Assembly: GCF_000374525.1 (NCBI RefSeq)
Contig: NZ_KB894572.1
Span: 541,460 to 605,459 of the forward strand
DNA length: 64,000 nt
Direction: 5' to 3'
Origin: Amorphus coralli DSM 19760
GTDB lineage: Bacteria; Pseudomonadota; Alphaproteobacteria; Rhizobiales; Amorphaceae
The notes beneath the pieces are model-generated. The model did not search any database, was not told where the DNA came from, and saw only the letters and a program-made list of their open reading frames with translations. Position numbers and translations under genes: made by a program. Each line of letters begins with the position of its first letter. Position 1 is the stretch's first letter. Below are positions 57,711-64,000 of this stretch, piece after piece.

Positions 57711-59084
57711 ATGGCGCATACCCTCATCAAGGGCGGCCAGGTCGTCACCATGGACGACACGCTCGGCGACTTCGAGCGCGCCGACGTGCTGGTCGAGAAC
57801 GACCGCGTGCTGGCGGTCGGCCCGGATCTCGACGTGCCGGCTGGCGCCGAGATCGTCGATGCGTCGAACCGCATCGTCATGCCGGGCTTTGTCAACGCCC
57901 ACATCCACACCTGGCAGACTGGGCTGCGCGGGCTCGGCAGCGACTGGACGTCCACCAACTATTTCCGGGCCGTCCACGCAGGCCTCGCCGGCTTCTTCCG
58001 GCCCGCCGACATCCGCATCGCCAACCTGATGGGCGCGTTGAACCAGATCAACCAGGGCGTCACCACCCTCGTCGACTGGCACCACAACAACCCGACCCCG
58101 GACCATACCGACGCTGCCGTCGACGGGCTGGAGGAGTCCGGCATCCGCGCCGTCTTCCTGCACGGCTCGCCGAAGCCCGACCCCAAGCCCGGCCAGAAGC
58201 CCTATTCAGAGATCCCGATGCCGCGCGGCGAGGTGGAGCGTCTGCGCAAGGGGCGGCTCGCCAGCGACGACGCGCTGGTCACCATGGGGCTTGCCATCCT
58301 CGGCCCGCAGATGTGCACGGAGGAGGTGCTGATGTCCGATCTGGAGCTGGCCAGGGAGTACGATCTCGTCACCTCCCTGCATCACTCCAATGCGGCGATG
58401 CTGGCACCCGCGGGCTACCGGCTGGCGGCGGGGAAGGGGTTGATCGACCGCCGTTTCAACGTCGTGCATGGCAACGAGCTTACCGACGCCGACCTGGCCC
58501 TCCTGCTGGAGAACGGGGCGACCTTTTCCGTCACCGCCGAGGTCGAGATGCAGATGTGCTACACCGACCCGCTGTCGGGCCGGCTCGTGGCGCTGGGCGG
58601 ACCGATCTCGGTTGGCTCCGACGTGGAAAGCGCCTACGCGCCGGACATGTTTGCTGTCACCCGGTTCTCCATGCAGGCCGAACGGCATCTCACCTCGATG
58701 CGCATGAAGGCCGTCACCGGCGAGCGGCCGCACCCGATGCCGGTCACCGTGAGGCAGGCGCTCGGCTGGGCCACCACCGGCGGCGCCTATGCCTTCCGGC
58801 TGGACGACAGGATCGGCTCGCTGACGCCGGGCAAGCAGGCCGACCTCGTGCTCCTGCGCGCCGACGATCTGAACATAATCGGCGTTCAGGATCCCGCCCA
58901 CGCCGTCGTTTGCTACGCCAATCCCGGCAACGTTGACGCCGTCATGATCGCCGGCCAGTTCCGCAAGCGCGACGGACGGCTCCTGGCCGACGGGCTGGCG
59001 GAGAAGGCGGCTGCGCTTGTCGCGTCGGGCCAGCGCATCGTGTCGGATTTCAGATCGAGTGCCACAACGGCGGAGTTCATGTGA
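57711..59084 (+). CDS. Amidohydrolase family protein (AtzA/TrzN/SsnA-like)
   Basis: Metal-dependent hydrolase of 457 residues in the subgroup with chlorohydrolases and aminohydrolases of heterocycles. Metal ligands: His64 and His66 in VNAHIHTW, His224 in SLHHSN, Asp304 in VGSDVES; His253 in VVHGNEL is also conserved. Asn227 stands where most members have a catalytic Glu (HxxE), so the reaction may differ from deamination. C-terminal ALGWATTGGAYAF and GSLTPGKQADLVLL are typical. GGGGAGG lies upstream. It is the last gene of the second set, 42 bases after the transketolase. Confidence 0.87.
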   Translation: MAHTLIKGGQVVTMDDTLGDFERADVLVENDRVLAVGPDLDVPAGAEIVDASNRIVMPGFVNAHIHTWQTGLRGLGSDWTSTNYFRAVHAGLAGFFRPADIRIANLMGALNQINQGVTTLVDWHHNNPTPDHTDAAVDGLEESGIRAVFLHGSPKPDPKPGQKPYSEIPMPRGEVERLRKGRLASDDALVTMGLAILGPQMCTEEVLMSDLELAREYDLVTSLHHSNAAMLAPAGYRLAAGKGLIDRRFNVVHGNELTDADLALLLENGATFSVTAEVEMQMCYTDPLSGRLVALGGPISVGSDVESAYAPDMFAVTRFSMQAERHLTSMRMKAVTGERPHPMPVTVRQALGWATTGGAYAFRLDDRIGSLTPGKQADLVLLRADDLNIIGVQDPAHAVVCYANPGNVDAVMIAGQFRKRDGRLLADGLAEKAAALVASGQRIVSDFRSSATTAEFM

Positions 59085-59144
59085 CCGGCCGCGCGGATGG
59101 ACGTCATCTGCCCCCGACTCGGAGGTATGCATCGCTTTTTTGAG

Positions 59145-60272
59145 TCAGGCCTTTGACCGGCTTGCCAGCATGAACAGCGCGAGCGCCGCACAGGACACCG
59201 CCGCAAACAGCGGCAGTCCGTGGGCCGTCAGGTGCATGGCAGTGCCGCCCATAAGGGGACCGAGGAGCGCGCCGAAACCCCAGACGACCGAGAGAATGGC
59301 ATAGAGGCTGACCTGTTCCGCCCCCTGGAATCGACTGCCGATCACCGTCACCATGATCGTGTAGATGCCCGCGAACGCCCCGCCCCAGACGAACAGCAGC
59401 GGATAGGCGATCCAGGGGTCGGCCAGCGCGAACGGCCAGACAGCGGCCCCGGCGGCAGAGAAGGCAGCGAGACCGAGCGCGAGCCTGCGACGATCCATCC
59501 TGTCCCCCAGCCAGCCGATCGGCAGCTGAAGCACGATGGCGCCCACCATGAGAATGGTGATCAGAAGCGTCGCATGTGTCTGCGACCACCCGGCATCCAT
59601 GGCGTAGAGCGGCAAGAGCGTCAGGCCAGCGGTCTCCAGAGCGGCGTTGAGCATTGTCGCAAAGATTGCCACCGGCGCCAGCCGCAGGGCCCGAAGCGGG
59701 CTCATCATTGGGTGATAGTCGAGAACGATGCGGCGCGGCGCCATGCCAACGAAGACGGCGAGCGCGACCAGCGACAGCGCCGCCCCGGCGAGGAACGGCA
59801 GCGGTCCCTCGCTGCCGATGATTGCGATGATGGCCGGACCCAGTGCGAAGCCGAGCGACAGGCTCGCAACATAGAAGGCGATGCTGCGCGCTCGCGTGGC
59901 CTCCGAACTGATCTGATTGATCCATGTCTCGGTGGTGACGAACAGCGTTTCGGATACTATCCCGAGGGCGAGCCGCAACGGGAACCACAGCCAGAGCGCC
60001 GGGGCGAATGGGAACAGAAAGAGGGTAAGGCCCCCGCCGGCAAGCGCGGCCAGCGCGCTTCGGGCCGTGCCGAAACGGCTGACAAGCGTCGGGAGAAACG
60101 GGGCGACCAGGAGCACGCCAAGCGCGTGCATGGCCGCGTTGGCGCCGATCATGAATTCGGACCAGCCGGCGGCGTCCATCTGCAGCGCGATGAGCGGCGC
60201 ACTCAGCCCGTATGTGAGCCCGAAGATCGCCGCGGTGAATGTTATTGCGGCCTGGTCGCGCAGCGGGTTCAC
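59145..60272 (-). CDS. MFS transporter (YcaD-like)
   Basis: A 375-residue major facilitator with about twelve helices. ITFTAAIFGLTYGLSAPLIAL, FPLRLALGIVSETLFVTTETW and ISSEATRARSIAFYVASLSLG are typical of the YcaD/UMF-type group, as is GLPLFAAVSC at the end. I use the GTG at 60272, which overlaps the stop of the upstream gene by four bases (GTGA); a GTG at 60320 would add 16 residues and overlap by 52. It is downstream of and coupled to the HdeD-like fusion gene, and its substrate is unknown. Confidence 0.83.
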   Translation of the reverse strand: MNPLRDQAAITFTAAIFGLTYGLSAPLIALQMDAAGWSEFMIGANAAMHALGVLLVAPFLPTLVSRFGTARSALAALAGGGLTLFLFPFAPALWLWFPLRLALGIVSETLFVTTETWINQISSEATRARSIAFYVASLSLGFALGPAIIAIIGSEGPLPFLAGAALSLVALAVFVGMAPRRIVLDYHPMMSPLRALRLAPVAIFATMLNAALETAGLTLLPLYAMDAGWSQTHATLLITILMVGAIVLQLPIGWLGDRMDRRRLALGLAAFSAAGAAVWPFALADPWIAYPLLFVWGGAFAGIYTIMVTVIGSRFQGAEQVSLYAILSVVWGFGALLGPLMGGTAMHLTAHGLPLFAAVSCAALALFMLASRSKA

Positions 60273-61600
60273 GATCCCGGATCGGCCGCGTCGGAACCGG
60301 CCGGTTTCCGTCGACGCCACGCGTCCGCCACCCGCCGCCGCCAGCTGCGGTCGCTGCCCTCCGTCACGTCCCGGAGCACGCTGGCATAGTCGAGTGCCAG
60401 GCCGGGTGTCCAGGTCATGACCTCGGCCCGACCGCGGATGATCTGCAAGAGCCAGAAATCGGGGTTGGTCAAAATCTGGCAGAAGCGGAGCAATGGGCGT
60501 CGATCTCCGAGGATGCCTTCGGTGGCCGCATCGAGGGCGATGATCGCGGAGGTCGAACAGTTTCTGGCGGTCAGGTTGTAGGTCGCGTCACGCGAATACT
60601 CCTGCCAGAACGCCCTCAGTGCGGGAGCATTGAACCGGTTGAAGACGACGGTGCGATCGGCGGGGCACCAGTCGGCAGCTTCTTCCTGGTAGGAGGGTTG
60701 CAGCAGGCCGGGCACGTTGTTTTCTGGCCCGGCATTGAGAAGCCGGCGAAATTCGTCGCCGCTGCGATCGATCTCCACCGCCGGATAGTGGCTGACATAG
60801 ATGTCCGGCGTCATCTCCAGAGCCGCGTGCCCGGTGGACACGATTCCGTTGTGATCGACTGCGGCGACGTACCGCCTGAGAACGGGAAGTCCGCGTGCCC
60901 CGCGCACCGATCCCATCGCGGTCCAGACTCTCACGAACAACCTCTGCTGCGGCGTGTCCGGCCCGCCCCACTCTTCCACGACGTTGTTTCTGCGCGTGTG
61001 CCAGAAGCGGGATGCGAACAGCGGCAGCGACGTGACCGACGCGCCGCTCGGCAGACGGCGCAGCTGGACGGCCATGGTCACGAGGGACGCACCGGTAAAA
61101 AGCAGAAGAAGTGCCAGGAAGAAGGGAACCGTCAGCCGGTGGGGCAGCGGGTGGCCGGCGTGAATGAGGATGCCGGCACAGACCTCCAGGATGCCGACGA
61201 GCACCGCCTGAGGCCAGCGCGGACTGCGAACGAGGAGGGCCGATCCCGTCCTGATGATCCCATCGGCCACGAAGGCGAGGCCGAACAGGAGAGCGCTCGC
61301 GATGTTGTTGTCCCACGGGATATCGGCGACGAGGAAACCCGCGACCATGAAGGTGAGGCCGCGCAGGATGTGGCTGCTGCCGCTGCGCAACCCGAGAAGG
61401 CAGCCGGCAACCAGTTCGACGATGCCCTGAAGCGCGAGCAGGACGCCAAGCGTGTCCACCACGACGCTCATCTTGCCATCGCTGAGATCGGCGAGCATGA
61501 GCCCGCCCACGAGCAGCCAGACTGCGCCGGCGGTCGCAAGAATTCGCCACTTTCTGCGCAGTGCACGGGCACCCAGCAACAATATCGCAAGCCGGATCAT
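60269..61600 (-). CDS. HdeD-like membrane protein fused to a permuted NlpC/P60-type domain
   Basis: A 443-residue protein with two parts. Residues about 1-180 hold six or more hydrophobic helices with the repeat pattern of HdeD/DUF308 proteins (VLLALQGIVELVAGCLLG, AFVADGIIRTGSALLVRSPR, LVGILEVCAGILI). After a short linker, the soluble C-terminal half has STGHAALEM with His258 and YNLTARNCSTSA with Cys348. This His-before-Asn-Cys order is that of circularly permuted NlpC/P60 (LRAT/YiiX-like) amidases. A peptidase or acyltransferase at the membrane is inferred. The ATG at 61600 has GAGGGAG upstream; a GTG at 61636 does not. The MFS gene overlaps it. Confidence 0.65.
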   Translation of the reverse strand: MIRLAILLLGARALRRKWRILATAGAVWLLVGGLMLADLSDGKMSVVVDTLGVLLALQGIVELVAGCLLGLRSGSSHILRGLTFMVAGFLVADIPWDNNIASALLFGLAFVADGIIRTGSALLVRSPRWPQAVLVGILEVCAGILIHAGHPLPHRLTVPFFLALLLLFTGASLVTMAVQLRRLPSGASVTSLPLFASRFWHTRRNNVVEEWGGPDTPQQRLFVRVWTAMGSVRGARGLPVLRRYVAAVDHNGIVSTGHAALEMTPDIYVSHYPAVEIDRSGDEFRRLLNAGPENNVPGLLQPSYQEEAADWCPADRTVVFNRFNAPALRAFWQEYSRDATYNLTARNCSTSAIIALDAATEGILGDRRPLLRFCQILTNPDFWLLQIIRGRAEVMTWTPGLALDYASVLRDVTEGSDRSWRRRVADAWRRRKPAGSDAADPGS

Positions 61601-61961
61601 GCGTTCGCGTACTCCCTCAATGCCACGCGCGCTCACACATTAAGCATGCTGCAGAATACAAGGGAATGGCGAGTCCGGGCCGCGCGAGGCGTGTGTATGG
61701 CCGTTATCACGGGATGGCCGCGCGTTGCTTGCCGCGCCACTGTCCGTGCTCTCTCCGAAAGGCGCACTCAGCGCGCAAGTGTGGCATTTCTGCACCTCTG
61801 GGTAGAATGTGTGCGCGCATCTCTGCATTGACCATCAATTCCCGTTGCCTAGTGGCACTGCAGACGGAATCGTGCAGGGCTGACGTGTTCGCTTAGCGAA
61901 CACGGGGGCAAGAATTGAACCGGTCCATGATTGTCGGAGCCGGCTTGGGAGGGCAGTTCTG
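61601..61961. other. Divergent intergenic region before the autotransporter
   Basis: No gene seen. The region is less GC-rich than its surroundings and contains the 19-bp inverted repeat at 61885-61903. AGGGCAG precedes the autotransporter ATG. No clear sigma-70 promoter pair was found. Confidence 0.4.
61885..61903. repeat. Perfect 19-bp inverted repeat upstream of the autotransporter
   Basis: GTGTTCGCT (61885-61893) and AGCGAACAC (61895-61903) are exact reverse complements around one T. It lies 58 bases before the autotransporter ATG. No T-run follows, so an operator is more likely than a terminator; the regulator is unknown. Confidence 0.6.
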
Positions 61962-64000
61962 ATGGTGTCTGCGCGCATTGGATTCAGTGCCGCTCTGCTG
62001 GCGGTCAGCCTTGCCGCGGGAAGTCAGGGCGCCGCAGCCCAGTCAGCACCGGAGCCGACCCACCATGGCGTCGCCTTCATCCGGGATGCCCTGAGCGAGG
62101 CTGCGGCCTTCGGCGACCGGTCGCTGATCGCGAGCGTGGTGGAGAATGCGCGACTGACACCGCTGCGCTCCGCTGCAATCGCCGACGCCGCAATCGCCCT
62201 TCGCCCTGACCTCGCGGCCTCCATCGAGCGGGCGATCTCTGCCGGCCGCAATCTTGCCGATACCTGGCCCGCGGCCTCCGTGTCCCTGCAGGCTGGCCAG
62301 AGCGCCGACGCGCCTCCTGCCGCACCCTTCGCCAATCCGACGCCCTATCCCGGCGGTAACCCCGACATTCCACTCGCATCCCTGACCGAGTTCCAACGGA
62401 ACTACAGCCTGGACGCGATGGGCGTCGCGGCGGCGCTGGCGCAGGACATCACGGGTGATGATGTTGTGGTCGGCGTCATCGATACCGGCATCGACGTCCG
62501 ACCCGACGGGTCGGTTCATCCGGAATTCTGGCAGCGCCTGGATTCGCGCTCGACCAGCTTCCTTCACTGGTTCGATCACGATCTCGTCTGCAACTCGAGC
62601 AACGTCGCCTGGTGTCAGCAATATTCCGAAAGCGAGATCCGCGCGGCGTTCGCCCAGGGGGGCGATGACTCGCAGGACCAGAACGGGCACGGCACTCATG
62701 TCTCCGGCATCATCGCGGCCGGCGAGAACGGCTTCGGCATGCAGGGCGTTGCGCCGGATGCGATCATTTTGGCGGTCAAGGCGATCAGCCAGGGCGGCAA
62801 GGTCGTCGATGACGATGGCGACCCGGTGCCCACCTACATTCTCGAACAATGCGGCGTCTCAATCCTGAGTGATGATTGCGCTCCGATCGGCGGCGAGGGC
62901 AGCGAGACAACCAAGGCGTTCCGGTACCTTTCCCAGTTCTCCGACGTACGCGTAATCAACGGAAGCTTTGGGCCCGGCACGACCGATGGGGCGACTACGT
63001 GGGATCTCGGCGATAGCGAAGCCCAGGCCAACCTGCTGTCTGAAGCCCAGGCCGTCCGTGGGTCCCTCGACGCAGGCCAGATCGTCGTCATGGCGGCGGG
63101 CAATTCGCGCCTCGAAGCGCCAGTCTATTCGGAGAGCCCCAGCGGCATCGGTCTTTATCCGTTCATCCAGCCGGCGAATTCCGGTGCCACCAACTCTGCC
63201 GGTGCCCTGATCTACGACGACCAAGGGACCGGGCTCGACCTGAGCTTCACTTCGGCCGAAGCACTTGCCGCGGCGGAAGCGGCAGACGGTAAAGCCAGAG
63301 GCCGCATCGTCGTCGTGGTGGCGCTCGATGCCTACAATCACCTCGCATCCTATTCCCAGATGTGCGGCGCAGCGGCCGAATGGTGTGTCTCCGCTCCCGG
63401 TGGCGACCAGGTCGCGCCCTACTATCCGGAGACGGGCCTCCCGGGCGATCGCGGCATCTACTCGACCGTTCCGGAGGACAGCTACGGTTTCAAGTCCGGC
63501 ACCTCGATGGCGGCACCGAACGTGGCCGGGGCGATTGCCGTCCTGATCGAGGCCTACCCGACTTTCACGCCGGCGGAGATCGTGCACATCCTGTTCACCA
63601 CCGCCGAGGACCTGGGCGCGCCGGGCGTCGACCCGATCTTCGGCTGGGGCCTCGTCCGCCTCGACCGGGCGCTTTCCGTCGGTCCCGTCGGCATGAGCGG
63701 AACCGGCACCTACACGGTCGGCGCGGGCGGCTCCGACACCACCTGGCTCGTCGACTTCACCAGCCAGGGTGGCCTGGAGAAGACCGGCGCCGGCACCCTT
63801 ACGGTGGCCAGCGCGGCGACCTTCCAGAAGGCCTCCACCGTCTCCGGCGGCACCCTGTCGGTCGGCGGCACGCTGACGACGCCGAGCCTCTCGGTGGACC
63901 AGGGCGCGACGCTGTCTGGAACCGGCTCGGTCGCAGCCGACATCACCGTCGCCGGCCGGCTCGCCCCGGGCAACTCGCCCGGCACGCTGTTGGTCACCGG
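61962..64000 (+). CDS. S8 (subtilisin-like) serine protease autotransporter (partial, 3' end outside window)
   Basis: The frame is open from ATG 61962 to the window end, 679 codons. A signal peptide of about 27 residues ends near AAAQSAP. The subtilase domain has the Asp in VVGVIDTGIDVRPD, the His in QNGHGTHVSGIIAAG and the Ser in SGTSMAAPNVAGA, with MAAGNSR as the oxyanion Asn block. From about residue 580 the sequence changes to Gly/Thr-rich beta-helix repeats (GGLEKTGAGTLTV, SGGTLSVGGTL, LAPGNSPGTL), the passenger-associated repeats of autotransporters. The beta-barrel must lie beyond 64000. It would be exported and act at or from the cell surface. Confidence 0.9.
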   Translation, partial: MVSARIGFSAALLAVSLAAGSQGAAAQSAPEPTHHGVAFIRDALSEAAAFGDRSLIASVVENARLTPLRSAAIADAAIALRPDLAASIERAISAGRNLADTWPAASVSLQAGQSADAPPAAPFANPTPYPGGNPDIPLASLTEFQRNYSLDAMGVAAALAQDITGDDVVVGVIDTGIDVRPDGSVHPEFWQRLDSRSTSFLHWFDHDLVCNSSNVAWCQQYSESEIRAAFAQGGDDSQDQNGHGTHVSGIIAAGENGFGMQGVAPDAIILAVKAISQGGKVVDDDGDPVPTYILEQCGVSILSDDCAPIGGEGSETTKAFRYLSQFSDVRVINGSFGPGTTDGATTWDLGDSEAQANLLSEAQAVRGSLDAGQIVVMAAGNSRLEAPVYSESPSGIGLYPFIQPANSGATNSAGALIYDDQGTGLDLSFTSAEALAAAEAADGKARGRIVVVVALDAYNHLASYSQMCGAAAEWCVSAPGGDQVAPYYPETGLPGDRGIYSTVPEDSYGFKSGTSMAAPNVAGAIAVLIEAYPTFTPAEIVHILFTTAEDLGAPGVDPIFGWGLVRLDRALSVGPVGMSGTGTYTVGAGGSDTTWLVDFTSQGGLEKTGAGTLTVASAATFQKASTVSGGTLSVGGTLTTPSLSVDQGATLSGTGSVAADITVAGRLAPGNSPGTLLVT

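Overview
The window looks like chromosomal DNA of a high-GC alphaproteobacterium, most likely of the Hyphomicrobiales (Rhizobiales). Pointers are the mutM-ubiE-ubiB order, the rimP-nusA-rnpM-infB-rbfA-truB-rpsO-pnp block, an IF-3 gene starting at ATT with the alphaproteobacterial N-terminus, a DUF6460 membrane protein, an ECF/anti-sigma/metal-sensor trio, and many TRAP transporters and CoA-linked catabolic genes. No plasmid or phage gene, IS element or CRISPR array was seen. Both ends cut genes: mutM on the left and a subtilisin autotransporter on the right.

Layout. 1-9037 holds housekeeping and stress genes: mutM (partial), ubiE and ubiB for ubiquinone, two alpha/beta and glycosyltransferase genes, monocistronic infC with its own terminator, and a minus-strand ECF sigma operon. 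9328-19107 is a mixed stretch with acetoacetate-CoA ligase, a DUF2252 protein, a malyl-CoA lyase-like enzyme, exonuclease III, glutamyl-Q tRNA synthetase, an AlkA-type glycosylase, a GlsB-like protein, an esterase, an HNH protein and an SDR. 19224-20908 is an ABC-2 exporter pair. 20923-32171 is the translation and RNA-metabolism block, with its own promoter, a terminator-like hairpin in the leader, and a strong terminator after pnp. 32177-35684 is a divergent oxyR/katG pair with a palindrome between them, followed by tRNA-Arg(ACG) and an MFS gene.

37675-59084 is the most interesting part, a catabolic island of about 21 kb. A first plus-strand set carries an MhpB-type extradiol dioxygenase, an alpha/beta hydrolase, an aldehyde dehydrogenase, a TRAP transporter in the order P-M-Q, a 4,5-dihydroxyphthalate decarboxylase-like protein, a crotonase related to hydroxycinnamoyl-CoA hydratase-lyase, a class III CoA-transferase and an SDR. 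An MFS gene and a GntR/FCD regulator follow on the minus strand. After a 3-hydroxyisobutyrate dehydrogenase-like gene, a second plus-strand set starts behind a LacI-type operator-like palindrome. It carries a crotonase with the residues of 6-oxocamphor hydrolase, a Tat-type TRAP binding protein, a fused TRAP QM permease, a split transketolase and an AtzA/TrzN-type amidohydrolase. The gene content fits uptake of one or more carboxylated compounds followed by ring opening, C-C cleavage, CoA activation and two-carbon transfer. The substrate cannot be read from the sequence.

59145-64000 holds an MFS gene coupled to a membrane protein that joins an HdeD-like region to a C-terminal domain with a His...Asn-Cys pattern of permuted NlpC/P60-type hydrolases, then the autotransporter serine protease, preceded by a perfect 19-bp inverted repeat.
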